A DNA stretch of 64,000 nucleotides from Streptomyces sp. IMTB 2501 (GTDB lineage: Bacteria > Actinomycetota > Actinomycetes > Streptomycetales > Streptomycetaceae), in NCBI RefSeq assembly GCF_001953885.1, contig NZ_MQUS01000014.1, positions 1 to 64,000 on the forward strand, read 5' to 3'. Every line of letters starts with the position of its first letter. The first letter of the stretch is position 1. Of this stretch, positions 1 to 8,967 are shown piece by piece. The position numbers were made by a program, and so were the translations under genes. The notes beneath the pieces were generated by a model. It worked only from the letters and a program-made list of their open reading frames with translations, did no database searches and was not told where the DNA came from.

Positions 1-32
1 CGCCCGTCGACGGAACGTTCCGTCGACGGGCG
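1..32. terminator. Perfect 32-bp palindrome, likely bidirectional terminator
   Basis: The first 32 bases equal their own reverse complement, with arms beginning CGCCCGTCGACGG and no spacer. It lies about 75 bases past the stop of the leftward regulator gene at 108, where a terminator is expected. There is no T tract, as is common for Streptomyces terminators. It sits at the window edge, so the gene on its other side cannot be seen. Confidence 0.55.
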
Positions 33-107
33 CCGGAGGGTCGTAAACCAGTCAGGTCGGTGAAAGCTGCGGTTCACACGAGTGAGCCGGGCGCCGCTCC
101 GGACGGC

Positions 108-764
108 TCAGTGGATGATTCCGGTGCGCAGGGCCACGGCCACCATGCCGGCCCGGTCGCCCGTGCCCAGCTTGCGGGCGATACGGGCGAGGTGGCTCTT
201 GACGGTCAGGGCGGACAGGCCCATCGAGACGCCGATCGCCTTGTTCGACTGGCCCTCCGCGACCAGCCGGAGCACCTCGACCTCGCGTCCGGACAGCTCG
301 CGGTAGCCGCCCGGGTGGCTCGGGGCACCCGGGGGGCGGCGGTGCATCCGGGCGGCGCCGAGGGGGGCGGCACCGGGCCGGGTGGGCAGGCCGATGTTGG
401 TACGGGTGCCGGTGACGACGTAGCCCTTGACCCCGCCGGCCAGGGCGTTGCGCACCGCGCCGATGTCGTCGGCGGCGGACAGCGCCAGCCCGTTGGGCCA
501 GCCCGCGGCGCGGGTCTCGGACAGCAGGGTCAGGCCGGAGCCGTCGGGCAGGTGGACGTCGGCGACGCAGATGTCGCGCGGGTTGCCGATGCGGGGACGA
601 GCCTCCGCGATGGACGAGGCCTCGATGACATCGCGCACGCCGAGCGCCCACAGATGGCGGGTGACGGTGGAGCGGACACGCGGGTCGGCCACGACCACCA
701 TGGCGGTCGGCTTGTTCGGGCGGTAGGCGACCAGGCTTGCGGGCTGCTCGAGGAGAACGGACAC
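108..764 (-). CDS. NarL/LuxR-type response regulator
   Basis: A 218-residue DNA-binding regulator. Residues about 20-125 resemble a receiver domain, with the candidate phospho-acceptor Asp in VADVHLPDGSG. The usual pair of acidic residues near the start is reduced (VVADPRV), so phosphorylation may be atypical. Residues about 150-215 form a LuxR helix-turn-helix (LSGREVEVLRLVAEGQSNKA and TVKSHLARIARKLG). The GTG start at 764 is set by AGGAGG seven bases upstream. No kinase gene is adjacent in the window, so it looks like an orphan regulator. Its targets cannot be read from the sequence. Confidence 0.88.
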   Translation of the reverse strand: MSVLLEQPASLVAYRPNKPTAMVVVADPRVRSTVTRHLWALGVRDVIEASSIAEARPRIGNPRDICVADVHLPDGSGLTLLSETRAAGWPNGLALSAADDIGAVRNALAGGVKGYVVTGTRTNIGLPTRPGAAPLGAARMHRRPPGAPSHPGGYRELSGREVEVLRLVAEGQSNKAIGVSMGLSALTVKSHLARIARKLGTGDRAGMVAVALRTGIIH

Positions 765-1046
765 CAGGCCTCCTGGGTGGGGGGACGGGGCCGGCTTGTG
801 GGGAGGAAGCCGGGACGAACCGTGCTTTCAAGGTCACAGTCGTCTTCGGCAGCAAACTCGTCCGCCTTTAGAGAATGATCACGATCTAGTGAGTAACAAT
901 CTGCGCAATTCGGACACGCGATCGATCATCCGAAGATCGAGTCGCTTCGAGCGGGTGCGATTCGGGGGCGGAAAGTGGCCGTATCGACAAAGAGATGGTC
1001 AATAAGGCGCCCATGCGGATGACCCCGCCCGGACCCCGCGGTCGGC

Positions 1047-1724
1047 TCACCGCGACTGCGGGCCCCTGCGCTGCGGAAGTGTCACCACCGAGGCGTCCCC
1101 CGGACCGGCCGGCGGCAGCCCCGCCACCTGGGCCAGCAGATCGCACCAGGAGGCCAGATGGGACCCCGTGTCCGGCACCCCGCCAAGGCCCTCGCGGGGC
1201 GTCCAGGACGCCCGGATCTCGATCTGCGAGGCCGCCGGCCGCTCGGACAGCCCGCCGAAGTAGTGCGAACTCGCGCGCGTGATCGTGCCGCTCGGCTCGC
1301 CGTAGCCCAGCCCGCGCGCCTGCAGCGCCCCGGTCAGCCACGACCAGCACACCTCGGGCAGCAGCGGATCGGCCGCCATCTCCGGCTCCAGCTCCGCGCG
1401 CACCAGCGTCACCAGCCTGAACGTTCCGCGCCAGGCGTCGTGACCCGCCGGGTCGTGCAGCAGCACCAGCCGGCCGTCGGCCAGCTCCTGATCGCCGTCG
1501 ACCACCACGGCCTCCAGCGCGTACGCGTACGGGGCGAGACGCTGCGGGGCGGGAGTGGACTCCACCTCGACCTGCGGCCGCAGCCGGCAGCTGCGCAGGG
1601 CGTCGACCGCGGCCACGAAAGCCGGCGGCCCCGGAGTGCTGGAGCGCCCGTCCCCCTCCTCGGTGTCCTTCACGTCGTCCAATCCGTCAGCACTGTCCGA
1701 CATTCGTCCGTGACCCGCAGCCAT
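1047..1724 (-). CDS. DUF3000 domain protein
   Basis: A 225-residue soluble protein of the actinobacterial DUF3000 family, whose function is unknown. The first 30 residues are acidic and low in complexity. The conserved core starts near FVAAVDALRSCR and runs through CWSWLTGAL and SHYFGGLSERP to the C-terminus. No signal peptide or membrane segment is visible. The ATG at 1724 is used here; a second in-frame ATG at 1703 (MSDSADG) is also possible, since neither has a strong ribosome site. It is divergent from hemE, and the roughly 190-bp spacer must carry both promoters. Confidence 0.8.
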   Translation of the reverse strand: MAAGHGRMSDSADGLDDVKDTEEGDGRSSTPGPPAFVAAVDALRSCRLRPQVEVESTPAPQRLAPYAYALEAVVVDGDQELADGRLVLLHDPAGHDAWRGTFRLVTLVRAELEPEMAADPLLPEVCWSWLTGALQARGLGYGEPSGTITRASSHYFGGLSERPAASQIEIRASWTPREGLGGVPDTGSHLASWCDLLAQVAGLPPAGPGDASVVTLPQRRGPQSR

Positions 1725-1914
1725 GCGGGGAAGAGTAAAGGGAACCGTGGCTCCGTGCAGGGCAAGACACCCTTACGACATGCGCGGCTGAGGTCAGCCG
1801 CATGCCGCCTCAGCTGCGGACAGCCGCGTGCCGCCGCCGCGGGCGAGCGACCCTCCCCGGCGGCAAGCCCCACACCGGGTAAGCCCGGTCCGGACGGCAT
1901 GCGAAACTTGCCCC

Positions 1915-2982
1915 GTGACCGCCAACGACAGCCCGAGGGGCATGCAGCCGACAGCGACGTACGACAGCGCCTTCCTCAAGGCGTGCAGGCGCGAACCCGT
2001 GCCGCACACCCCCGTGTGGTTCATGCGTCAGGCCGGCCGCTCCCTGCCCGAGTACCGCAAGGTGCGCGAGGGCATCCCCATGCTGGAGTCCTGCATGCGG
2101 CCCGAGCTGGTCACCGAGATCACCCTGCAGCCGGTGCGCCGGCACGACGTGGACGCGGCGATCTACTTCAGCGACATCGTCGTCCCGCTGAAGGCCATCG
2201 GCCTCGGCCTCGACATCAAGCCCGGCGTCGGCCCGGTCGTCGAGGAGCCCATCCGTACCCGCGCCGACCTGGCCCGGCTGCGCGACCTCACGCCCGAGGA
2301 CGTCCCCTACGTCACCGAGGCGATCGGTCTGCTCACGAAGGAGCTGGGGTCGACCCCGCTGATCGGTTTCGCCGGCGCGCCTTTCACCCTCGCGAGCTAC
2401 CTGGTCGAGGGCGGTCCCTCTCGCACGTACGAGCACGCCAAGGCGATGATGTACGGCGACCCCGAGCTGTGGGCCGACCTGCTGGACCGCCTGGCCGACA
2501 TCACGGCCGCCTTCCTGAAGGTGCAGATCGAGGCCGGCGCGAGCGCGGTCCAGGTCTTCGACTCCTGGGTCGGCGCCCTCGCCCCGGCGGACTACCGGCG
2601 CTCGGTCATGCCCGCCTCCGCGAAGGTCTTCGAGGCCGTCGCCGGCTACGGCGTCCCGCGCATCCACTTCGGTGTCGGCACCGGTGAGCTGCTGAAGCTG
2701 ATGGGCGAGGCCGGCGCGGATGTCGTCGGCGTCGACTGGCGCGTCCCGCTGGACGAGGCCCAGCGCCGCGTCGGCCCCGGCAAGGCGCTGCAGGGCAACC
2801 TCGACCCGACGGTCCTGTTCACCGACAAGAACACTGTCGAGGCCAAGGCCCAGGAGGTGCTGGACGCGGCCGCAGGGCTGGAGGGCCACGTCTTCAACCT
2901 CGGCCACGGCGTCATGCCGAACACCGACCCGGACGCGCTGACCCGCCTCGTGGAGTACGTCCACACCGCGACCGCCCGCTGA
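1915..2982 (+). CDS. hemE: Uroporphyrinogen decarboxylase HemE
   Basis: A 355-residue cytoplasmic enzyme that removes four acetate carboxyls from uroporphyrinogen III to give coproporphyrinogen III in heme synthesis. The diagnostic N-terminal motif FMRQAGRSLPEYR carries the substrate-binding arginines. YFSDIVVPL, GFAGAPFTLASYLVEGG and the C-terminal FNLGHGVMPNTDP also match the family, and length is normal. The GTG at 1915 was chosen because homology begins just after it; the frame stays open upstream to 1828, but that extension is Pro/Arg-rich and looks non-coding. Two later heme enzymes lie 4-6 kb downstream on the same strand. Confidence 0.96.
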   Translation: MTANDSPRGMQPTATYDSAFLKACRREPVPHTPVWFMRQAGRSLPEYRKVREGIPMLESCMRPELVTEITLQPVRRHDVDAAIYFSDIVVPLKAIGLGLDIKPGVGPVVEEPIRTRADLARLRDLTPEDVPYVTEAIGLLTKELGSTPLIGFAGAPFTLASYLVEGGPSRTYEHAKAMMYGDPELWADLLDRLADITAAFLKVQIEAGASAVQVFDSWVGALAPADYRRSVMPASAKVFEAVAGYGVPRIHFGVGTGELLKLMGEAGADVVGVDWRVPLDEAQRRVGPGKALQGNLDPTVLFTDKNTVEAKAQEVLDAAAGLEGHVFNLGHGVMPNTDPDALTRLVEYVHTATAR

Positions 2983-2991
2983 CGCACCGGC

Positions 2992-3816
2992 TCACCATGT
3001 GTAGCGGGGCCGCGCCCGCCTGCCGAACAGCAGGCCGCGCGGCTCCGGCGGGGGCGGGGTGCCGGGCTTGAGCGGCCAGGCGAGCAGCATGCCCGCGACG
3101 AAGCCGACGACATGCGCCGCATACGCGACCGTGCCGGCGCCGGAGACTCCGTGCCCGGACGAGTACACCGCCTGCAGCACGAACCAGAAGCCCAGCACCA
3201 GCCAGGCGGGGAGCCTGAGCGGCAGGAAGATCAGGAACGGCACGAGGACCCAGACCCGCGCCCTCGGCCACAGCACGATGTAGGCGCCGAGGACCCCGGC
3301 GATCGCGCCCGACGCGCCGATCAGCGGGTCGCCCGACGTGGCGTTGAGCAGCGCGAAGCCGTAGCCGGCCGCGTAACCGCAGACGACGTAGAAGAGGAAG
3401 TAACGGATGTGGCCCATCCGGTCCTCGACGTTGTTGCCGAAGATCAGCAGGAACAGCATGTTGCCGAGCAGATGCAGCCAGCTGCCGTGCAGGAACATCG
3501 CCGTGAAGACCGACAGCGGCGGCGACTTGGCGTAGGACGGCGGGGCCACGACGCAGCCGGGCCCGTGCGGGCCCACACCGATGTCTCCCGTCGGGACCAC
3601 CCGGGGCATCTGATGGTGGATCAGCTCTCTGGGAACCGCCGCGTAGTGATCCATGAAGGCCTGCAGATGGCACAGTTGCGCCAGATCGCTGCCGCCGGCC
3701 ACCGAGCCCGCTATCCCGGGCATGCCGACGAACACGAGGACATTGGCCGCGATCAGCGCGTACGTCACCCAGGGGGTGCGGCGCACCGGGTTCACGTCAT
3801 GGACGGGGATGACCAC
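2992..3816 (-). CDS. Rhomboid-family intramembrane serine protease
   Basis: A polytopic membrane protein of about 274 residues. The rhomboid signature is present: HGSWLHLLGNMLFLLIFG in a membrane segment, GASGAIAGVLGAY holding the catalytic Ser, and HVVGFVAGMLLAW with the partner His. Such enzymes cut substrate transmembrane segments within the bilayer. There is an unusually long loop after the first helix with Cys and His residues (LCHLQAFMDHY and GPGCVVAPPS). The start is taken at GTG 3816 because the membrane-anchored core follows directly; the frame is open further upstream. It converges on hemE with a 9-bp gap. The substrate is unknown. Confidence 0.88.
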   Translation of the reverse strand: MVIPVHDVNPVRRTPWVTYALIAANVLVFVGMPGIAGSVAGGSDLAQLCHLQAFMDHYAAVPRELIHHQMPRVVPTGDIGVGPHGPGCVVAPPSYAKSPPLSVFTAMFLHGSWLHLLGNMLFLLIFGNNVEDRMGHIRYFLFYVVCGYAAGYGFALLNATSGDPLIGASGAIAGVLGAYIVLWPRARVWVLVPFLIFLPLRLPAWLVLGFWFVLQAVYSSGHGVSGAGTVAYAAHVVGFVAGMLLAWPLKPGTPPPPEPRGLLFGRRARPRYTW

Positions 3817-3907
3817 ACAGAAGTAGTGCCCGGGATGGGGCGGGCGAACCGGTGAACACAGCGGGGTGGGCGCGCGTATGTGTGGACAACCTACGTGAGG
3901 ACAGGCG

Positions 3908-4177
3908 ATGAGCGAACGAACCACTCCTCCGATGCATGCTCTGCCCGACGGCGAGGCGGAGATCTCGCTGGTCGTACGGCTCCCCTGGGAGGATGTCGCA
4001 CGGCTCGGCCAGGAAGCCGGGCGGCTGGCCGGACAGATGCAGCGGCCCGTGACCCTGGACGAGGCCGTGAGCTACCGGCTGAGGTCCACGCGGCCGACCG
4101 CCACTCATGCGAAACCGGCGGGAGAACAGCCGCAGGCAGCGGTGTCCGCCCTGCCACGCATCAGCGGTACGGCCTAG
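3908..4177 (+). CDS. Small conserved hypothetical protein
   Basis: An 89-residue protein with no recognised domain. A GAGGAC ribosome site lies 5 bases before the ATG. The central part (EAEISLVVRLPWEDVARLGQEA) looks like a short strand and helix. The tail is Ala/Pro/Thr-rich. There is no signal peptide. Its last 17 bases overlap the 3' end of the convergent flavoprotein gene. Codon use is normal for the genome, which favours a real gene, but I cannot assign a function. Confidence 0.6.
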   Translation: MSERTTPPMHALPDGEAEISLVVRLPWEDVARLGQEAGRLAGQMQRPVTLDEAVSYRLRSTRPTATHAKPAGEQPQAAVSALPRISGTA

Positions 4178-5576
4178 GGCCCGAGGAAGCGCGTACCTCG
4201 GCCGTCGCCTTTCTCGCTGCCACCAGCACCGGGTCCCACACCGGGGAGAACGGCGGGGCGTAGCCCAGGTCCAGGGCTGTCATCTGTTCCACCGTCATCC
4301 GCGCGGTCAGCGCCACCGCGGCGATGTCGACCCGTTTCGCCGCGCCCTCCCTGCCGACGATCTGGACGCCGAGCAGACGGCCGGTGCGGTGTTCGGCGAG
4401 CATCTTGACCGTCATCGGGGAGGCGCCGGGGTAGTAGCCGGCGCGGCTGGTGGACTCGATGGTGACGGTCTCGTAGCGCAGGCCCGCCCGGCCCGCGTCC
4501 TTCTCGCGCAGGCCGGTACGGGCGATCTCCAGGTCGCAGACCTTGCTGACCGCCGTGCCGACCACGCCCGGGAAGGTGGCGTAACCGCCGCCGGCGTTGC
4601 TGCCGATGACCTGGCCGTGCTTGTTGGCATGGGTGCCGAGGGGGACGTACTGGTCCTGGCCGGAGACCAGGTTCAGCACCTCCACGCAGTCGCCGCCCGC
4701 CCAGATGTTCTCGTGGCCGCGCACCCGCATCGCGAGGTCGGTGAGCAGGCCGTCGTGCGCGCCGAGGGGCAGGCCCGCGGTCCGGGCGAGCGCGGTCTCG
4801 GGGCGGACGCCGATGCCGAGGACCACCACGTCCGCGGGGTACTCGGCGTCCTCCGTGGCGACCGCGCGGGCCCGGCCGTCGTCTCCCGTGAGGATCTTGG
4901 TGACCTCGGCGTCGTTCACCATGGTGATGCCGAGGCCCTCCATGGCCCGGTGCACCAGGCGGCCCATGTCCGGGTCGAGCGTCGACATGGGCTCCTTGCC
5001 ACGGTTGACGACCGTCACCTCGAAGCCGCGGTTGATCAGCGCTTCCGCCATCTCCACGCCGATGTAACCGGCGCCCACGACCACCGCCCTGCGGCCACGC
5101 GTGCGTGCCAGCGTCTCCAGCAGGGCCTGGCCGTCGTCCAGGGTCTGCACGCCGTGCACGCCGGGGGCGTCCGCGCCGGGCAGGTCCGGACGGACCGGGC
5201 GCGCGCCGGTCGCGATGACGAGCTTGTCGTACGACGTCCAGGACTCGGCGCCGGAATCGAGGTCACGCGCGCGTACCCTCTGTCCCCGGACGTCGATCTC
5301 CGTGACCTCGGTGCGCAGCCGCAGATCGATCCCCCGCGCGCGGTGCTCCTCAGGGGTGCGGGCGATCAGTTCGTCCCGTTCGGGGACGTCGCCGCCCACC
5401 CAGTAGGGGATGCCGCACGCCGAGAAGGACGTGAAGTGGCCGCGTTCGAAGGCCACGATCTCCAGTTCGCCGGGCCCCTTCAGCCGGCGCGCCTGCGACG
5501 CCGCGGACATGCCCGCGGCGTCGCCGCCGATCACGACCAGCCGTTCCGTCCCGCCCTGCCCACCGCTCATGCTCAT
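4161..5576 (-). CDS. CoA-disulfide-reductase-like FAD/NAD(P) oxidoreductase
   Basis: A 471-residue pyridine-nucleotide-disulfide oxidoreductase. An N-terminal FAD-binding motif (VVIGGDAAGMSAASQARRL) is followed by FTSFSACGIPYWVGG. Cys54 there matches the single redox Cys of CoA-disulfide reductases and NADH oxidases. A second nucleotide-binding motif (VVVGAGYIGVEMAEAL) follows, then the FAD site GIGVRPETALA and IWAGGDCVEV, and a C-terminal dimerisation domain. The fused rhodanese domain found in some relatives is absent. Likely roles are CoA-disulfide or polysulfide reduction, or NADH oxidation; sequence alone does not separate these. ATG 5576 is used, with a second ATG six bases inside. Confidence 0.87.
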   Translation of the reverse strand: MSMSGGQGGTERLVVIGGDAAGMSAASQARRLKGPGELEIVAFERGHFTSFSACGIPYWVGGDVPERDELIARTPEEHRARGIDLRLRTEVTEIDVRGQRVRARDLDSGAESWTSYDKLVIATGARPVRPDLPGADAPGVHGVQTLDDGQALLETLARTRGRRAVVVGAGYIGVEMAEALINRGFEVTVVNRGKEPMSTLDPDMGRLVHRAMEGLGITMVNDAEVTKILTGDDGRARAVATEDAEYPADVVVLGIGVRPETALARTAGLPLGAHDGLLTDLAMRVRGHENIWAGGDCVEVLNLVSGQDQYVPLGTHANKHGQVIGSNAGGGYATFPGVVGTAVSKVCDLEIARTGLREKDAGRAGLRYETVTIESTSRAGYYPGASPMTVKMLAEHRTGRLLGVQIVGREGAAKRVDIAAVALTARMTVEQMTALDLGYAPPFSPVWDPVLVAARKATAEVRASSGPRPYR

Positions 5577-5603
5577 GGGAACACGCTACGGGGCCGGGGC
5601 ATT

Positions 5604-6569
5604 TCAGTCCCGGCCCTGCTCGGGCGCGTCCGGCTGGGGTACCGGGCGTGCCGAAGGCAGCGGACCCAGTGCGGTCATCGGCGGCGCGGGCTCCCGGCGG
5701 CGCGGCAGCCGGGGGCGTACGACCCGCAGCCACAACGGCGCCAGCAGGGCCGCGGAGGCCACGAACGGCAGGGCGGCACCGAGCGCGAGGGCGATCCAGC
5801 GCAGCACGGTGACAAACACGTGCCAGCCACCCGCCAGCGCGTCCACGATGCCGGGGGAGTCGTCACCGGCCGCCTTGCGCACCGGTGTCTCGGACAGCGA
5901 GAGAGCGATCGTGGCGAGGCTCGTGCGGTCCTTCAGGGAGGCCTGCTGCGCCAGCAGCGACTCCAGATCGGCCTGGCGGCTGCTCAACTCGCCCTCCAGC
6001 GTGACGACATCGCTCAGCTGTGCCGCCCGGTCCATCAGCGCGCGGATCCGGTCCACGCTCGCCCGCTGCGACCTGACCCGGCTGTCCACGTCCACGACCT
6101 GATCGGTGACGTCCTCGGCCCTGGCCGTGCGGTCGATCAGCCTGCCTGTCCCCTGGAGGCCGGCGAGGACGGCGTCGTACCGCGCATCGGGCACCCGAAG
6201 GACGACCTGAGTGCGCTCGTGGCCGCCGGCGTCCCGGGTCGTGTCCTCCTTGCCGATGTAACCGCCCGCGCCCTCGGCGGCGGTACGAGCCTCCTGCAGA
6301 GCCTTGGCGACGTCCTTGACCTCGACGGTGAGGGAGGCGGTGCGGATGATCGCGTTCTGGGGGAGCCGCGGTGACTTGGGAGCCGGCTTGGCACTGTCGG
6401 CCTTGCCGGGTCCGGCGGCCACCTCGGCGCCGTGCGCCGCGGACTTCGCCGAGCCGCCACCCGAGTCGTCCGAGCTGCTGCACCCGGTGAGCGCGAGGGC
6501 AGCGGCGAGCAGAATCGCGGCCAGGGACCGGACGGGACGTGCTGGTCGTGCGGAACGTGGTGTGCGCAT
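5604..6569 (-). CDS. DUF4349 lipoprotein with C-terminal membrane segment
   Basis: A 321-residue envelope protein. The N-terminus is a lipoprotein signal ending in the lipobox LTGC, followed by a Ser/Gly-rich linker. The DUF4349 region (about 75-250) begins IIRTASLTVEVKDVAKAL and includes a long coiled-coil-prone stretch (VDSRVRSQRASVDRIRAL to SRQADLESLLAQQ). A transmembrane helix near 265-300 and a Pro/Arg tail follow. ATG 6569 places the signal peptide at the start; the frame continues upstream but without a signal. It is divergent from hemG. Function in the family is unknown. Confidence 0.85.
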   Translation of the reverse strand: MRTPRSARPARPVRSLAAILLAAALALTGCSSSDDSGGGSAKSAAHGAEVAAGPGKADSAKPAPKSPRLPQNAIIRTASLTVEVKDVAKALQEARTAAEGAGGYIGKEDTTRDAGGHERTQVVLRVPDARYDAVLAGLQGTGRLIDRTARAEDVTDQVVDVDSRVRSQRASVDRIRALMDRAAQLSDVVTLEGELSSRQADLESLLAQQASLKDRTSLATIALSLSETPVRKAAGDDSPGIVDALAGGWHVFVTVLRWIALALGAALPFVASAALLAPLWLRVVRPRLPRRREPAPPMTALGPLPSARPVPQPDAPEQGRD

Positions 6570-6750
6570 GGGCGGTACCCCCGAGGGCCGAGAACCGATG
6601 ACGCCGCTACGACGGCCGGGCGCGCCGGAACGTTGGCGCCGGTTGGTCCCGAAGAGGTCACGGTCGGGACTCGGCAGGGACACCGGGCCGCGGACGCCGA
6701 GGCCGTCAGGCCCTGTCGGGAGTGTCAGTGGGGTCTGAGAGAGTGGGGGC
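6570..6750. promoter_or_regulatory. Divergent promoter region, DUF4349 gene / hemG
   Basis: This 181-bp spacer separates the leftward DUF4349 lipoprotein gene from the rightward hemG, so promoters for both must lie here or overlap it. I do not see a convincing consensus -35/-10 pair or operator palindrome. Confidence 0.4.
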
Positions 6751-8205
6751 ATGAGCGCAACGGGTACGCGTAGAGGGCATGTCGTCGTGATCGGAGCCGG
6801 TGTCGCCGGGCTGGCCGCCGCCCACCGGCTGCTCGGACGCGGCGCGCGCGTGACCGTGCTGGAGGGTGCGGAGCGGGTCGGCGGCAAGCTGCTGCCCGGT
6901 GAGATCGCGGGCGTGCGGGTCGACCTGGGCGCCGAGTCGATGCTTGCCCGCCGCCCCGAGGCGGTGACCCTCGCGCGTGAGGTGGGCCTCGCCGAGCGGC
7001 TGCAGCCGCCGGCCACCGCGACCGCCTCGATCTGGACCCGCGGCGCCCTGCGCCCCATGCCCAAGGGCCATGTGATGGGCGTGCCCGGCACCGCCGCCGC
7101 GCTCTCCGGCGTGCTGTCCGCGGAGGGCCTCGCCCGCATCGAGCGCGACGCCGACCTGCCTCGCACGGAGATCGGCGACGACGTGGCCGTGGGGGAGTTC
7201 GTGGCCGCCCGGCTCGGCCGCGAGGTCGTCGACCGCCTGGTCGAGCCCCTGCTCGGCGGGGTCTACGCGGGCGACGCGTACCGCATCTCGATGCGCTCGG
7301 CCGTCCCGCAGCTCTTCCAGGCCGCCCGCACGCACACGTCCCTCACCGAGGGAGTCCGCGAGATCCAGGCCAAGGCGGCGGCGCACCAGCAGACCGGCCC
7401 TGTGTTCATGGGCATCGAGGGCGGCGTGGGCACCCTGCCGCTCGCGATCGCCGACTCCGTCCGCGCGCGCGGCGGCGAGATCCACACCGGGACGCCGGTC
7501 ACCGGACTACGCGCCGAGGCCCCCGGCGGCTGGCGCATCACCGCCGGGGAGCGCGTGCTGCACGCCGACGCCGTGATCGTCGCCGTACCCGCGCCGGCCG
7601 CCGCGCGGCTGCTGCGCGCCGAGTCCCCGGAGGCCGCCGCCGAGCTGGCCGCCGTCGAGTACGCGTCGATGGCGCTGGTCACCCTCGCCTACCGCCGCTC
7701 CGGCCTGGACCTCCCCGAGGGCAGCGGTTTCCTGGTCCCGCCGGTCGACGGCCGCACCATCAAGGCATCCACGTTCGCCTCCCACAAGTGGGGCTGGATC
7801 GCCGAGGAGGACCCGGACGTGGTCGTACTGCGCACCTCCGTGGGCAGGCACGGCGAGACGGAGATCCTCCAGCGCGACGACGCCGCCCTGGTCGAGGTCT
7901 CCCGGCACGACCTGCGGGAAGCCACCGGTCTGGACGCCGTACCCCTCAAGACCAGGGTCACCCGCTGGACCGACGGCCTGCCCCAGTACCCGGTCGGGCA
8001 TCACGCGCGCGTGGCCCGCATCCGCGAACAGGTCGCCAAGCTGCCGGGGCTCGCGGTCTGCGGCGCGCAGTACGACGGCGTCGGCATCCCGGCGTGCATC
8101 GCGAGCGCGTACGCGGCGGTGGACCAGCTGGACGGCGACCTGAGCGGAGTCCGGGAGCTGACGGCCAACCCGGTGCAGAGTCTCCACGGCGGAGCGGGAG
8201 AATAG
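6751..8205 (+). CDS. hemG: Protoporphyrinogen/coproporphyrinogen oxidase
   Basis: A 484-residue FAD enzyme that oxidises the porphyrinogen to a porphyrin. The N-terminal dinucleotide motif VVVIGAGVAGLAAAHRL and the following RVGGKLLPGE are typical. LGAESMLARRPEAV and the C-terminal VCGAQYDGVGIPACIASAYAA complete the FAD fold. In actinobacteria with HemQ this enzyme acts on coproporphyrinogen III and is also called HemY or CgoX. The HemQ gene begins 5 bp after the stop, so the two are almost certainly co-transcribed and act in one pathway. Confidence 0.95.
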   Translation: MSATGTRRGHVVVIGAGVAGLAAAHRLLGRGARVTVLEGAERVGGKLLPGEIAGVRVDLGAESMLARRPEAVTLAREVGLAERLQPPATATASIWTRGALRPMPKGHVMGVPGTAAALSGVLSAEGLARIERDADLPRTEIGDDVAVGEFVAARLGREVVDRLVEPLLGGVYAGDAYRISMRSAVPQLFQAARTHTSLTEGVREIQAKAAAHQQTGPVFMGIEGGVGTLPLAIADSVRARGGEIHTGTPVTGLRAEAPGGWRITAGERVLHADAVIVAVPAPAAARLLRAESPEAAAELAAVEYASMALVTLAYRRSGLDLPEGSGFLVPPVDGRTIKASTFASHKWGWIAEEDPDVVVLRTSVGRHGETEILQRDDAALVEVSRHDLREATGLDAVPLKTRVTRWTDGLPQYPVGHHARVARIREQVAKLPGLAVCGAQYDGVGIPACIASAYAAVDQLDGDLSGVRELTANPVQSLHGGAGE

Positions 8206-8210
8206 GGACC

Positions 8211-8942
8211 ATGAGTGACGACGCCCCCATCACCGAGTCTGGCAAGATCCCGAACAAGGGCAAGCTGGCCAAGGACCTCAACGAGGTCATCCGCTACACC
8301 CTGTGGTCGGTCTTCAGGCTGAAGGACGTGCTGCCGGAGGACCGCGCGGGTTACGCCGACGAGGTCCAGGAGCTGTTCGACCAGCTCGCCGCCAAGGACG
8401 TGACGATCCGCGGCACCTACGACGTCTCCGGTCTGCGCGCCGACGCCGACCTGATGATCTGGTGGCACGCCGAGACCAGCGACCAGCTCCAGGAGGCGTA
8501 CAACCTCTTCCGCCGCACCAAGCTGGGCCGCGCCCTGGAGCCGGTCTGGTCGAACATGGCGCTGCACCGCCCCGCCGAGTTCAACCGCTCGCACATCCCG
8601 GCGTTCCTCGCCGACGAGACGCCCCGCAACTACGTCAGCGTCTACCCCTTCGTGCGCTCCTACGACTGGTACCTGCTGCCGGACGAGGACCGCCGCCGCA
8701 TGCTCGCCGACCACGGCAAGATGGCCCGCGGCTACCCGGACGTGCGCGCCAACACGGTCGCCTCGTTCTCCCTCGGCGACTACGAGTGGATCCTGGCCTT
8801 CGAGGCCGACGAGCTGTACCGCATCGTCGACCTCATGCGTCACCTCCGCGCCTCCGAGGCCCGCAGGCACGTCCGCGAGGAGATCCCGTTCTACACGGGC
8901 CGCCGCAAGACCGTCGCGGACCTGGTGGCGGGCCTGGCCTGA
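8211..8942 (+). CDS. hemQ: Coproheme decarboxylase HemQ (chlorite dismutase family)
   Basis: A 243-residue cytoplasmic enzyme that decarboxylates iron coproporphyrin III to protoheme with peroxide, the last step of the coproporphyrin-dependent route. YPFVRSYDWYLLP carries the family's catalytic Tyr. MLADHGKMARGYPDVRANT carries the probable proximal heme His, and SLGDYEWILAFE is a further family signature. Length is typical for actinobacterial HemQ. The ATG lies 5 bp after hemG, with GGGACC as a weak ribosome site, which suggests coupling. It converges on the TAP peptidase gene with a 25-bp gap. Confidence 0.95.
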   Translation: MSDDAPITESGKIPNKGKLAKDLNEVIRYTLWSVFRLKDVLPEDRAGYADEVQELFDQLAAKDVTIRGTYDVSGLRADADLMIWWHAETSDQLQEAYNLFRRTKLGRALEPVWSNMALHRPAEFNRSHIPAFLADETPRNYVSVYPFVRSYDWYLLPDEDRRRMLADHGKMARGYPDVRANTVASFSLGDYEWILAFEADELYRIVDLMRHLRASEARRHVREEIPFYTGRRKTVADLVAGLA

Positions 8943-8967
8943 CAGCGCCCTGAGGGGCGGGGAGCGC

